Positions 18,936 through 27,789 of a stretch of 64,000 nt of DNA are shown in pieces. Below the pieces are notes generated by a model. It searched no databases. It saw only the letters and a list, made by a program, of their open reading frames with translations, and had not been told where the DNA came from. The position numbers were made by a program, and so were the translations under genes. The stretch is from Algiphilus sp965216485 (lineage in GTDB: Bacteria; Pseudomonadota; Gammaproteobacteria; Nevskiales; Nevskiaceae). The stretch spans positions 1,550,001 through 1,614,000 of the forward strand of contig NZ_OZ244162.1 of assembly GCF_965216485.1 (NCBI RefSeq), in the 5' to 3' direction. Position 1 is the first letter of the stretch; every line of letters begins with the position of its first letter.

Positions 18936-19712
18936 GTGCCGGCACTGCGATTCGCTGTACTGGGCAGCGGCAGTCGCGGCAACGCGACCCTGATCTCCTG
19001 CGGCAACACGCGGCTTCTCATTGATTGTGGCTTCACCATTGAGGACACCTGCCAGCGGCTGGCACGGCTGGGCGAGGATGCGTCCGCCCTCACGGCCATT
19101 CTGGTGACCCACGAGCACGGTGATCATCTGCGCGGCGTGGGGCCGTTGTCGCGTCGCTTTGACATTCCCGTCTGGATGACACCCGGCACCTACGCGGCGG
19201 CGAGGTCGCGCGCGGGGACGGCTCTGGCGCAGCCGCACTATTTCGACCCGCACACCCCTTTTGCGGTGGGCGATCTGCAAGTCACGCCCCTGCCCGTACC
19301 GCACGACGCCCGCGAGCCCAGCCAATTCGTTGTCGGGGATGGGGCGCGTCGGCTCGGGGTACTCTCCGACGCCGGTCACGTCACGCCGCATATGGTGGAC
19401 TCCCTGCACGGCGTCGACGCGCTGCTGCTGGAAGCCAATCATGACCCCGAGATGCTGGCGGAAGGCCCCTATCCCGCCAGCCTGAAGGCGCGCGTCGGGG
19501 GCGGCCTGGGTCATCTTTCCAATGCGCAATCCGCCGCGCTGGCCGGCGCACTGGATGCTTCCCGGCTGCGGCACGTGGCCCTGACGCATCTGTCGGAACA
19601 GAACAACACACCCGAACTCGCGCGTCGCGCCGTGGCCACTGCGCTCGGCTGCGAGGCTCATTGGCTGGCTGTTGCGGGCCAGGCCAGTGGCTTGGACTGG
19701 CGCAGCCTATGA
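18936..19712 (+). CDS. Metallo-beta-lactamase-fold hydrolase (WalJ/YycJ-like)
   Basis: 258 residues from a GTG at 18936 (VPALRFAVLGSGSRGNAT); an upstream ATG at 18873 lies inside the DUF1820 gene and adds no family sequence. The metal-binding motif HEHGDH follows AILVTH at about residue 60. Further ligands are expected at LSDAGHVT, LLLEANHD and the C-terminal HLS segment. The GSGSRGN start and GGLGHLSN segment resemble the YycJ/WalJ branch of single-domain MBL proteins, whose members act on nucleic acid ends in some bacteria. Substrate unknown. Confidence 0.8.
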   Translation: MPALRFAVLGSGSRGNATLISCGNTRLLIDCGFTIEDTCQRLARLGEDASALTAILVTHEHGDHLRGVGPLSRRFDIPVWMTPGTYAAARSRAGTALAQPHYFDPHTPFAVGDLQVTPLPVPHDAREPSQFVVGDGARRLGVLSDAGHVTPHMVDSLHGVDALLLEANHDPEMLAEGPYPASLKARVGGGLGHLSNAQSAALAGALDASRLRHVALTHLSEQNNTPELARRAVATALGCEAHWLAVAGQASGLDWRSL

Positions 19713-19769
19713 GCCGAGTCTTGGTCACGCACGGGCTTCGGCCGCCCCCATTCGTTATTGGAATCGATC

Positions 19770-22700
19770 ATGCTTAGTTTCCTGGGACCTTCCGCGCTGT
19801 CTGATTTCCGGCTGGAAGCGCTGGCGCGGCGGCTGCAATCGATGGGTGTGGCCCTGGCGGATCCCGCGCGCCTGTCGGTGCGCTCGATCTACCTGGTCTC
19901 AGGCACGGTATCGACCGAAGAAGTGGCACGCCTCGGCGCGCTGCTGGGCAATGCGGAGCCACTCAGCATGGACGCACTGTCGGCTGACGCCGGCGCGCGC
20001 TTCGTGGTGCCACGCCTGGGTACCTTGTCCCCGTGGAGCAGCAAGGCCAGCGATATCGCCCGTGTCTGCGGGCTGTCGGTGGAGCGGATCGAGCGGGCGC
20101 GCTGGATCAGCGGCCTGCCTGCCGGTACGCTTCCGGATGCGGCGGCCGCCGAGATCTTCGATGCGATGACCGAGAGCCTGCTCGATGATGCCGCAGGCCT
20201 TGCCCAGGTCTTCGATACCCCGGAGGCCAGGCCATTGGTGCACGTGCCGCTGCAGTCGCAGGGGCGGGCGGCCTTGGCCGAGGCCAACCATGCATGGGGG
20301 CTCGCGCTCTCCGAGGAGGAAATCGACTACCTGCACGCGCACTATGCGGCCACCGGACGCGACCCCACCGACGCCGAGCTGATGATGTTCGCGCAGATCA
20401 ACTCGGAGCATTGTCGACACAAGATCTTCAACGCCCAGTTCACCGTCGATGAGGTGCCGGCACGGCACAGCCTCTTCGACATGATCCGTATGACGCACGC
20501 CGCCGCGCCCGAGGGGGTGCTGTCCGCCTACCGCGACAACGCCGCAGTGGTGCAGGGCGCGCGCGCGACGCGTTTCCTGCGTCAGGCCAACGGGCATTGG
20601 CACAGCGTGACCGAGCCCGTGCATCTGCTGATGAAGGTGGAAACGCACAACCATCCCACCGGCATCTCGCCGGACCCGGGTGCGGCCACCGGTGCCGGCG
20701 GCGAAATCCGCGATGAGGCGGCCACTGGCCGAGGCGCCCGCCCCAAGGCCGGCATGTGTGGCTTCTCCGTGTCCCATCTGCGCATTCCCGCGGCGCCCAG
20801 GCCGTGGGAACAGCCCGACTCGGCGCCGCGCAACATGGCGTCACCGCTGCGCATCATGCTCGAGGCGCCGATCGGCGCGGCCAACTACAACAATGAATTC
20901 GGGCGCCCGAATCTGGCCGGCTACTTCCGCAGCTTCGAGACGCGCGACGGCCGCGGCCGCCGCCGTGGCTATCACAAGCCGATCATGATCGCGGGCGGTT
21001 TCGGCAATATCCGGGAGCCGGACGTACACAAGGCCGAAGTGCCGGTGGAGGCCGCACTGATTGTTCTCGGCGGACCGGCCATGCTGATCGGGCTGGGGGG
21101 TGGCGCCGCTTCCAGCCGCGCCACCGGCACCGGTGATGTGGCCCTGGATTTCGCTTCGGTACAACGCGCCAATCCTGAATTGCAGCGGCGCTGCCAGGAG
21201 GTCATCGACGCCTGCTGGGCAGCCGGCGCGGACAATCCCATTCTCTCGATCCATGACGTCGGTGCCGGCGGCCTGTCGAATGCGCTGCCTGAGCTGATCG
21301 ATGCCGATGGGCGCGGCGGCCACTTCCGGCTGGCGGATGTGGATTGTGCCGATCCGTCGTTGTCACCGATGGAGATCTGGTGCAACGAGTCACAGGAACG
21401 CTACGTGCTCGCGGTGCCCCAGTCCGAAGTGCCGCGACTGCAGGCCTTCTGTGCGCGCGAGCGCTGTCCCATGGCGGTGGTCGGGACGGCCACGGCCGAA
21501 CCGGTGCTGCTTGTCGATGCCCCGGACGGCGCCAAGGCTGCCGACATTCCGATGCCCGTGCTGCTGGGCAAGACGCCGCGCATGGAACGCTATACCCATC
21601 GCCAGGCCGCACAGGAGCCGCCGTTCCTCACCGACCACATCGATTTCAGTGAGGCTGCAGAGCGCGTGCTGCGTCACCCCAGCGTGGCGGCCAAGGACTT
21701 TCTCATCACCATCGGTGACCGCACGGTGGGGGGCTTGACGGTACGCGACCAGATGGTCGGTCCCTGGCAGGTGCCGGTGGCCGACTGTGCAATCACGGCC
21801 ACCGGTTTCACGGCGATGACCGGTGAGGCCATGGCGGTGGGTGAGCGTGCCCCGCTGGCCATCGTCGACGCGGCCGCCTCGGCGCGCATGGCGGTGGCCG
21901 AGGCGCTGACCAATATCGCCGCCGCTGCGCCCACGTCGCTGAGCGATGTGCGCCTGTCCGCCAACTGGATGGCCGCCTGTGGCAGCGACGACGAAGATGC
22001 CCGCCTGTTCGACGCGGTGCGCGCCGTTGGAGAGGAACTCTGCCCGCAGCTTGGCGTGGCCATACCCGTCGGCAAGGATTCCCTGTCGATGCGCAGTGTC
22101 TGGCAGGACGACGATGGGGAGCAGCGCCAGACCGCGCCGGTCTCGCTCATCGCCACGGCTTTCGCACCGGTGCCTGATGTGCGCGCCCATGTCACCCCGC
22201 AACTGGAGCGTGGACTGCGCAGCCGGCTGCTGCTGGTGGAACCGGGGCACGGGCATCAACGGCTCGGCGGCAGCATCCTGGCGCAGGTCTACGGCGCCAT
22301 CGGCGACGCGGTGCCGGATGTGGACGACGCCGACTGCCTGCGCCACAGTTTCGAGACGCTGACGCATCTGATGCATGAGGGCATCGTGCGCGCCTGCCAT
22401 GACCGCTCCGACGGCGGGCTCTTCGTCACCCTCGCGGAGATGGCCTTCGCCAGCCGTCTGGGCGTGGATGTCGCCCTGGATACATTGGGACCGGACCCCA
22501 CGGCGGCAGCCTTCAACGAAGAGCTCGGCTGGGTGATCCAGGTCGAGGCGGCGGCAGTAGAGACGGTCCGTCAGGCCTTTGGCACCCACGCCCGGATCAG
22601 CGATCTGGGGACCCCCACGGCCGGCGAGGAGGTACGCCTGCGCCACGGCAAGACCCTGTGCTTCGAAGCGCCGCTACGGACGCTGGAGGGCATCTGGTCG

Positions 22701-23612
22701 GAAACGAGTGCCGAGATGTGCCGCCTGCGCGACCGGCCGGAGTGCGTGGAGCAGGCGCGCGAGCATCAGCCATGGCGCGAGCCCTTGCACGTGGTGGCGG
22801 ATCCTGTGGCGCCCTTCGATATTCCGGCCGTGGCCAGTGCACGGCCGCGGGTGGCGATCCTGCGCGAGCAGGGCGTCAACGGCCATGTCGAAATGGCGTG
22901 GGCCTTTGATCAGGCCGGCTTCGAAGCCGTGGACGTGCACATGAGCGATCTCCTGGCAGGGCGCCGGTCGTTGCGCGAATTCCAGGGGCTGGTTGCCTGC
23001 GGGGGCTTTTCCTATGGCGACGTCCTCGGAGCCGGGCAGGGGTGGGCGCGCTCGATCCTGTTCCACGAGGCGGTGCGCGCCGATTTCGCCGCCTTCTTCG
23101 CGGACGATGCCCGCTTCGCCCTGGGGGTCTGCAACGGCTGCCAGATGCTGGCAGCGCTGGCCGAGATCATTCCGGGATCGGAGGATTGGCCACAGCTGGA
23201 GCGCAATCGCAGCGAGCAGTTCGAGGCGCGCTGGAGCCAGATCGTGGTGCCAGAATCGCGCTCCCTGTTCTTTGCCGGCATGGGCGGCGCGCTGTTGCCG
23301 GTGGCGGTAGCGCATGGCGAGGGCCGCATGGCACTGTCCGAGGACGCCATGCTGCGTCTCGATCGAGGGCGTCAGATCGCGATGTACTACGCCCACGGCG
23401 ATGGTGCGCCAGCGGAGCACTATCCGGTCAATCCGAACGGATCGCCGCGTGGTCTGACCGGTGTATGCAACAGCGACGGGCGCGTCACCATCCTGATGCC
23501 GCATCCGGAGCGTACCGTCGCCGGCACCACCGGTTCCTGGTGGCCGCGACGCGATAGCGCCTACACGCCATGGATGCAGATGTTCGTCAATGCACGACGC
23601 TGGGTGAACTAG
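19770..23612 (+). CDS. purL: Phosphoribosylformylglycinamidine synthase PurL (fused glutaminase form)
   Basis: Converts FGAR, glutamine and ATP to FGAM in purine synthesis. 1280 residues, the large single-chain form of Gammaproteobacteria. The start is ATG 19770 (MLSFLGPSALSDFRLEAL); a TTG four codons upstream is less likely. Order of domains: PurS-like N-terminus, linker, two AIRS-type ATP/substrate halves (MMFAQINSEHCRHKIFNA; KVETHNHPTGISPDPGAATG; MPVLLGKTPRM; IPVGKDSLSMRSVW) and a C-terminal class-I glutaminase (GVCNGCQML nucleophile Cys; catalytic HPE in LMPHPERT). It is unlinked to other pur genes except purA 5 kb upstream. Confidence 0.98.
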   Translation: MLSFLGPSALSDFRLEALARRLQSMGVALADPARLSVRSIYLVSGTVSTEEVARLGALLGNAEPLSMDALSADAGARFVVPRLGTLSPWSSKASDIARVCGLSVERIERARWISGLPAGTLPDAAAAEIFDAMTESLLDDAAGLAQVFDTPEARPLVHVPLQSQGRAALAEANHAWGLALSEEEIDYLHAHYAATGRDPTDAELMMFAQINSEHCRHKIFNAQFTVDEVPARHSLFDMIRMTHAAAPEGVLSAYRDNAAVVQGARATRFLRQANGHWHSVTEPVHLLMKVETHNHPTGISPDPGAATGAGGEIRDEAATGRGARPKAGMCGFSVSHLRIPAAPRPWEQPDSAPRNMASPLRIMLEAPIGAANYNNEFGRPNLAGYFRSFETRDGRGRRRGYHKPIMIAGGFGNIREPDVHKAEVPVEAALIVLGGPAMLIGLGGGAASSRATGTGDVALDFASVQRANPELQRRCQEVIDACWAAGADNPILSIHDVGAGGLSNALPELIDADGRGGHFRLADVDCADPSLSPMEIWCNESQERYVLAVPQSEVPRLQAFCARERCPMAVVGTATAEPVLLVDAPDGAKAADIPMPVLLGKTPRMERYTHRQAAQEPPFLTDHIDFSEAAERVLRHPSVAAKDFLITIGDRTVGGLTVRDQMVGPWQVPVADCAITATGFTAMTGEAMAVGERAPLAIVDAAASARMAVAEALTNIAAAAPTSLSDVRLSANWMAACGSDDEDARLFDAVRAVGEELCPQLGVAIPVGKDSLSMRSVWQDDDGEQRQTAPVSLIATAFAPVPDVRAHVTPQLERGLRSRLLLVEPGHGHQRLGGSILAQVYGAIGDAVPDVDDADCLRHSFETLTHLMHEGIVRACHDRSDGGLFVTLAEMAFASRLGVDVALDTLGPDPTAAAFNEELGWVIQVEAAAVETVRQAFGTHARISDLGTPTAGEEVRLRHGKTLCFEAPLRTLEGIWSETSAEMCRLRDRPECVEQAREHQPWREPLHVVADPVAPFDIPAVASARPRVAILREQGVNGHVEMAWAFDQAGFEAVDVHMSDLLAGRRSLREFQGLVACGGFSYGDVLGAGQGWARSILFHEAVRADFAAFFADDARFALGVCNGCQMLAALAEIIPGSEDWPQLERNRSEQFEARWSQIVVPESRSLFFAGMGGALLPVAVAHGEGRMALSEDAMLRLDRGRQIAMYYAHGDGAPAEHYPVNPNGSPRGLTGVCNSDGRVTILMPHPERTVAGTTGSWWPRRDSAYTPWMQMFVNARRWVN

Positions 23613-23631
23613 CGGGTACTATCCGATCCCC

Positions 23632-23946
23632 ATGATTCTTGTTGTCTTCTTTCTGGTCGGCGGTGTGGCCGGTACCCTGATCGCGGCCCTGATCGATCGC
23701 ACCATCGACCGCCGAGCGGCCATCACGCGGGTCGGGTGGTGGTCTGCCATGCGCCCCGGCGCCCATTGCGATGCCTGCCGTCGCCCGCTGCGCCGTCTGG
23801 ACGCCACCCCCATCATCGGGTGGCTGCATCTCGACGGTCGTGCGCGTTGCTGTGGCGCGCCCATCCCGGTACGTCATCTCATCCTGGAAACCAGTGGATT
23901 CGTCGTGGGCGGAACCGGGCTGCTCGGCTTGTTGCTGTTGCTCTGA
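23632..23946 (+). CDS. Orphan prepilin-peptidase N-terminal domain-like membrane protein
   Basis: 104 residues: an N-terminal hydrophobic helix (about 2-21), a cytoplasmic basic zinc-ribbon-like segment, and a C-terminal helix (about 85-104). The middle matches the DiS_P_DiS domain that precedes the peptidase core in PilD-type prepilin peptidases: HCDACRRPLRRLDATPIIGW, then RCCGAPIPVRHLILE. Cys46 and Cys49 form one CxxC; the second pair is adjacent (Cys73-Cys74) instead of CxxC. The aspartyl-peptidase domain is absent and a terminator follows, so this is a complete short gene and not an assembly break. No pilus genes are nearby. Role unknown. Confidence 0.6.
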   Translation: MILVVFFLVGGVAGTLIAALIDRTIDRRAAITRVGWWSAMRPGAHCDACRRPLRRLDATPIIGWLHLDGRARCCGAPIPVRHLILETSGFVVGGTGLLGLLLLL

Positions 23947-23953
23947 AATGACA

Positions 23954-23984
23954 AAGCGCCCGCGCACAGGGTGCGCGGGCGCTT
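23954..23984. terminator. Hairpin terminator between convergent genes
   Basis: AAGCGCCCGCGCAC / GTGCGCGGGCGCTT is a perfect 14-bp stem with a 3-base loop. On the minus strand it is followed by TTTGTCATTT, so it is the better terminator for the lipoprotein gene at 24008, and a strong pause site for plus-strand transcripts. Confidence 0.8.
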
Positions 23985-24007
23985 CGATGTAAGGCTTTGC
24001 GCTGCAG

Positions 24008-25081
24008 CTACTGGGACTGCTGCGAGGCATCCTCCAGCGCGTCGGCACAATCACTGTTGAGTGCTGCCAGTTCCTGCGCGGTGTAGGTTTCGCCATTCAC
24101 CGTCACACTGCCGTCGCCGTTGTAGACGACTACGAAGCTCTCGCCGTCGACGGTGACATTGAGCCGTCCGCTCTGGATCTGGCCTGAGCTGTTGTCGGTG
24201 ATGATCGGGTCTACCGTCTCGTAGTCGGTGGAGACATCACAGCTCCCGTTGTCGCTGAATTCGAAGGGCCCGTCGATGCGCGTTTCGGTGGTCTGGCTGC
24301 CTTCGTTGATGATGATGGTCGCCGGATCATTCGGACCGGTGCCGAAAGTTGACGAGAAAGCAGGCACATTGTTGCCAGCGAAGGAACTGCTGAGATAGCC
24401 GATCAGCTCCAGATTGCCGCCACGGGTTGGGCTGGCACAGTTGTCGCAGACATTGAGTTCGCCGCGCAGTTCGACATCCTGCGAGGTGGTCTGGCCGTTG
24501 AAAGTACTCTCGACTTGAAGGATGTACGGGCCGCCACTGGTCGGGTCACCACTGATGTCGCTGGCACGGATATAGATCACGTTGCCGTTCTCTGCTTCGC
24601 CAACGGCCAGGACGCCGTCCTGCCGCGAACTGAAGGAGAAACCGTCACCCTGTCCGGAATCGCGACAGTCGTCGGCGGTGGTGGTGGTCACGCTCAGCGG
24701 CGAGGCGAAGGGCGATCCGACGTCCTCGGTGCTTTCACTGGTCTGGACGCATCCGTCCTGCTGCTTTGTGGACAGCGACTGCGTGCTGTTGCTGTCGTCG
24801 GCGTCGTCCGCCTGGCTGGCTGCGGTGGATGCGACCTTGGCAAGCAGCGTGGCGATGGCGCCCTCTTGGGCTGCCTGATCGCGCGTTTCCGCGGTTCCTC
24901 CATTGCCACCGCCGTTACCGCCACCGCCATTACCGCCGTTGCCGCCGCCGTTCCCGATCTGACCGCCGTTTCCGCCATTCCCCGAAGCGCCACCGCCGTC
25001 GCCATCGCTGTCGCTGCAGGCCCCGAGGGACAAACAGGCCACCACGGCCGCCAGGGTTGTCCAGTTTCGTATTGCTGTCAT
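24008..25081 (-). CDS. Gly/Asn-rich secreted lipoprotein of unknown function
   Basis: 357 residues from ATG 25081 (GGGAG eight bases upstream; an ATG five codons earlier has no such support). The signal peptide ends in LSLGAC, with the lipid-bearing Cys at about residue 22. Then comes an acidic SDSDGDG spacer and a run of GGNGG/GGGNGG units (about 30-62), probably a flexible linker that holds the protein away from the membrane. The rest is polar, Ser/Thr/Asp-rich and beta-strand-like, with several Cys pairs (DNCASP; NVCDNC) and two repeated-looking strands near the end (GESFVVVYNGDGSVTVNG, then ETYTAQEL). I recognise no family. It is divergent from the two-component system that starts 160 bases away, so it may be that system's target or sensor partner. 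Confidence 0.7.
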   Translation of the reverse strand: MTAIRNWTTLAAVVACLSLGACSDSDGDGGGASGNGGNGGQIGNGGGNGGNGGGGNGGGNGGTAETRDQAAQEGAIATLLAKVASTAASQADDADDSNSTQSLSTKQQDGCVQTSESTEDVGSPFASPLSVTTTTADDCRDSGQGDGFSFSSRQDGVLAVGEAENGNVIYIRASDISGDPTSGGPYILQVESTFNGQTTSQDVELRGELNVCDNCASPTRGGNLELIGYLSSSFAGNNVPAFSSTFGTGPNDPATIIINEGSQTTETRIDGPFEFSDNGSCDVSTDYETVDPIITDNSSGQIQSGRLNVTVDGESFVVVYNGDGSVTVNGETYTAQELAALNSDCADALEDASQQSQ

Positions 25082-25241
25082 TGCTCGTACTCCCATCGGT
25101 TGGTTTGTCGCGTCGTAGTCACTGGTTAGCAACCAACCCCGGAGTCTAGGCGTCACATTATCGAGGTGTGTACCGAAATTCCGTGACGTATCCGCAGCCT
25201 CTATGGCTGTTGCTTGCGCAGGGCGGCGCGCACAATGGGGC

Positions 25242-25898
25242 ATGCCCGATCCCATTCGCCTCATCGTTGTGGAAGACGACCCGCAGATGCGGCAGCGGCT
25301 GGACGCCGCCTTCGTGCGTAGTGGCGGGGTCGAGGTGTTGGCGTGGGCGGCCACCGCGGCGCAGGGCATTGCCGCGCTGGATGCCGCGGAGCCGGATGTG
25401 CTGCTGGTGGATCTCGGCCTGCCCGACGCCAGCGGCATCCACGTCATCCAGCATGCGCATGCACGGTATCGACAGTGCGACATCATGGTCGTCACCGTTT
25501 TCGGCGATCAGCGCAATGTGCTGGAGAGCATCGAATCCGGTGCCACCGGCTATCTGCTCAAGGACGATACCCAGACCGACTTCGTCGCCCGCATCCGGGA
25601 GTTGCGCGACGGTGGCTCACCGATAACGCCTATCATTGCCCGACAACTCCTGCAGCGTCTGCAGCCGAGTACCGGTGCCGCTGAGGACGGCGAGACCGCC
25701 TCGGTCCTGTCCCCCCGCGAGAGCGAAGTGCTCAACCTGCTGTCGCGTGGGTTCGCCTATCAGGAAATCGCCCGTCTGCTCGATGTCTCGCCGCACACCG
25801 TCGGAACCTATGTCAAGCGTCTGTACGAAAAGCTCCAGGTGCGTTCACGCGGTGAAGCCGTCTTCGAGGCGCAGCGCATGGGCCTGCTGCCGCGCTAG
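25242..25898 (+). CDS. Response regulator, NarL/LuxR family
   Basis: 218 residues from ATG 25242 (MPDPIRLIVVEDDPQMR). Receiver: acidic pocket VEDD, phospho-acceptor Asp in LLVDLGLPD (about residue 52), switch Thr in VVTVFGD, and Lys in YLLKDD. C-terminal LuxR HTH: LSPRESEVLNLLSRGFAYQE then IARLLDVSPHTVGTYVKRLY. It works with the histidine kinase encoded next, whose start lies inside this gene. The target genes are not visible; the divergent lipoprotein gene is the obvious candidate. Confidence 0.92.
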   Translation: MPDPIRLIVVEDDPQMRQRLDAAFVRSGGVEVLAWAATAAQGIAALDAAEPDVLLVDLGLPDASGIHVIQHAHARYRQCDIMVVTVFGDQRNVLESIESGATGYLLKDDTQTDFVARIRELRDGGSPITPIIARQLLQRLQPSTGAAEDGETASVLSPRESEVLNLLSRGFAYQEIARLLDVSPHTVGTYVKRLYEKLQVRSRGEAVFEAQRMGLLPR

Positions 25899-27789
25899 CG
25901 CGGGCGCCCTTCTGCTGCTCGTCAGCGCACTGGCATGGCCAGCCAGTGCCGCCACCGACGAGGTGCGGCTTTTCGAGCGGGCGCAGTGGACCGTGACGCC
26001 GCAGAACGTTACCCCTCTGGTCACTGCGGATTGGACATGGGTGGATCTTCCCGACACCGAGGCGACACCGCGGCTGGAAGGCTCCCGCCTGGGCAACCGA
26101 CCGCATGGACCCCTGAAGGCGCCGGTGCATTGGTACCGATTCCGCTTCATGCTGGGCGATCCGGTGGTGCGCTCGCTGGCGCTCTATACCCCGCGCTATT
26201 CCGATCGCGCGCGGGTCTACGTCAATGGCTCGATGATCGACCGTTCCTTTCTGGAAGCGGACCGGATCGAGCATGGCTGGAACCGCCCGCTCTGGACGGT
26301 GGTGCCGCGTATCGCGCTCAAGGCGGGCAGCAATGAAGTCCTGATTGGCGTGGATTCGCCCTACACGGGCGAGGTCGATATCGGTCGACTGCGCGTTGGG
26401 CCGCCCGCGGCGCTGCGCGACGATTACCAATGGTCTTACATCCTTCGCATCAGCACGGCGCAGGCGGGCTTCTGGATGCTTGCCGGGCTTGCCCTGTTCT
26501 CCATCGGGGTGTGGGCGGTTCGGCGCTCGGAGCGGTTGCATCTGTTGCTTGGTCTCGGCGCGGCCGTCTTCGCCGTGCGCATGCTGCACTACTTCGTGGT
26601 AGTACCGCCCGTATCGCCGGAAGTCTTCTGGTGGATCACGACGGCCTCGCTGCCCTGGACGATGGTCTTTTTGTTCCTGTTCGCCTTCCGCTACTACGAT
26701 CTGGTGCGTCCGCGGCTGGCGCGTATCCTGCTGCTGAGCGCCACGCTGGTGACGGTGGCGATTGCGCCAGGCACAGGCTTGGATGCCTACGAGGTCGCCC
26801 CGTGGGTCTATCTGGGCTTGCTGCCACTGGCGCTGTTCACGGCGGGCCTGTTCATTGAGCGTGCCATGCGCCTGCGCAGCGCACCCCCGGTGCTGCTTGC
26901 GGTGGGCTACACCACCACCATCGGGGTGAGTTGCTACGACCTTGCCGTGATGGGGCATTTCGTCTCGCTTGAGTTGCCCTATCTGATGCCGGTGGGCGCG
27001 GTGCTGATGTTCCTGTCCTTCTCTCTGGCACTGGGCGCGCGTTACGTGGAATGGCTGGGGGAGTTCGAGATTCTCAACCGCACGCTGGAGGAACGCGTGC
27101 AGGAGCGGCAGGCGGCGTTGGAATCCAGCTTCGAGCGACTCGAGGCCTTGCATCGCGAGCAGGCACTCACTGAAGAGCGCCAACGGCTGATGCGGGAAAT
27201 CCACGATGGCATCGGCGCCAATCTGGTCACGACGCTGGCCGCGGTGGAAGCCAGCGGAGAGGAAGGTGATCCGCGCGCAGCCAACGCGCTGCGCTCAGCG
27301 ATCGCCGATCTCAAGCTGACCGTGGACTCCCTGGAGCCCGTCGACGGCGACTTGCTCAGCCTGCTCGGCAACCTGCGCTATCGCCTTGCCCCCCAGCTCG
27401 AACAAGCGCATATCGGCATGCAATGGGAAGTGGAACCCTTGCCCATGCTCGACTGGCTGCGTGCACCCCAGGCCCTGCATGTGCTGCGCATTGCCCAGGA
27501 AGCCTTCAGCAATCTGATGCAGCACGCGGGTGCCAGTACCGTGCGCGTGTCCACCGCTGTGGGCAGCAATGATGCGGGAGATGCCGCGGTGGTACGCATC
27601 GAATTCAGCGATGACGGGGTCGGCTTTGCGCATGGCGAGGCAGTCCCACTGGGCAAGGGGCTGGACAATATGGCCCACCGCGCCGCAGTCCTCGGCGGCC
27701 GCCTGCTGGTGCGCAGCGCGCCCGGTGAAGGCACCACCATCTGCCTTGAGCTACCGGTGACCGAGCCGCATGCCGCAAAGGCGGTCTAG
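25852..27789 (+). CDS. Membrane sensor histidine kinase, 7TM-DISM-like with HPK7 (NarX-type) kinase core
   Basis: Signals to the response regulator upstream. The start is inferred as GTG 25852, inside the regulator's last 47 bases: it gives a clean signal peptide (basic MKPSSRR, hydrophobic core, WPASA cleavage near residue 33), with AGGTG about 10 bases upstream, and no other start codon lies between there and the signal core. About 645 residues. A periplasmic beta-sandwich (about 35-195) contains WYRFRF...VYVNG, as in 7TMR-DISM extracellular sensor domains. Next come about seven helices (200-395), a coiled coil, and a HisKA_3 box (ERQRLMREIHDGIGANL, His the phospho-acceptor). The HATPase domain has IAQEAFSNLMQHA, DDGVGF and GKGLDNMAHR. 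It ends in a 4-bp overlap with nth on the opposite strand. Confidence 0.85.
   Translation: MKPSSRRSAWACCRASAGALLLLVSALAWPASAATDEVRLFERAQWTVTPQNVTPLVTADWTWVDLPDTEATPRLEGSRLGNRPHGPLKAPVHWYRFRFMLGDPVVRSLALYTPRYSDRARVYVNGSMIDRSFLEADRIEHGWNRPLWTVVPRIALKAGSNEVLIGVDSPYTGEVDIGRLRVGPPAALRDDYQWSYILRISTAQAGFWMLAGLALFSIGVWAVRRSERLHLLLGLGAAVFAVRMLHYFVVVPPVSPEVFWWITTASLPWTMVFLFLFAFRYYDLVRPRLARILLLSATLVTVAIAPGTGLDAYEVAPWVYLGLLPLALFTAGLFIERAMRLRSAPPVLLAVGYTTTIGVSCYDLAVMGHFVSLELPYLMPVGAVLMFLSFSLALGARYVEWLGEFEILNRTLEERVQERQAALESSFERLEALHREQALTEERQRLMREIHDGIGANLVTTLAAVEASGEEGDPRAANALRSAIADLKLTVDSLEPVDGDLLSLLGNLRYRLAPQLEQAHIGMQWEVEPLPMLDWLRAPQALHVLRIAQEAFSNLMQHAGASTVRVSTAVGSNDAGDAAVVRIEFSDDGVGFAHGEAVPLGKGLDNMAHRAAVLGGRLLVRSAPGEGTTICLELPVTEPHAAKAV

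Noticed and set aside
24890..25000. CRISPR-like short repeat pattern
   Set aside because: The periodicity is the GGN/GGG codon run of the lipoprotein's Gly/Asn stalk; there are no spacers of constant length.
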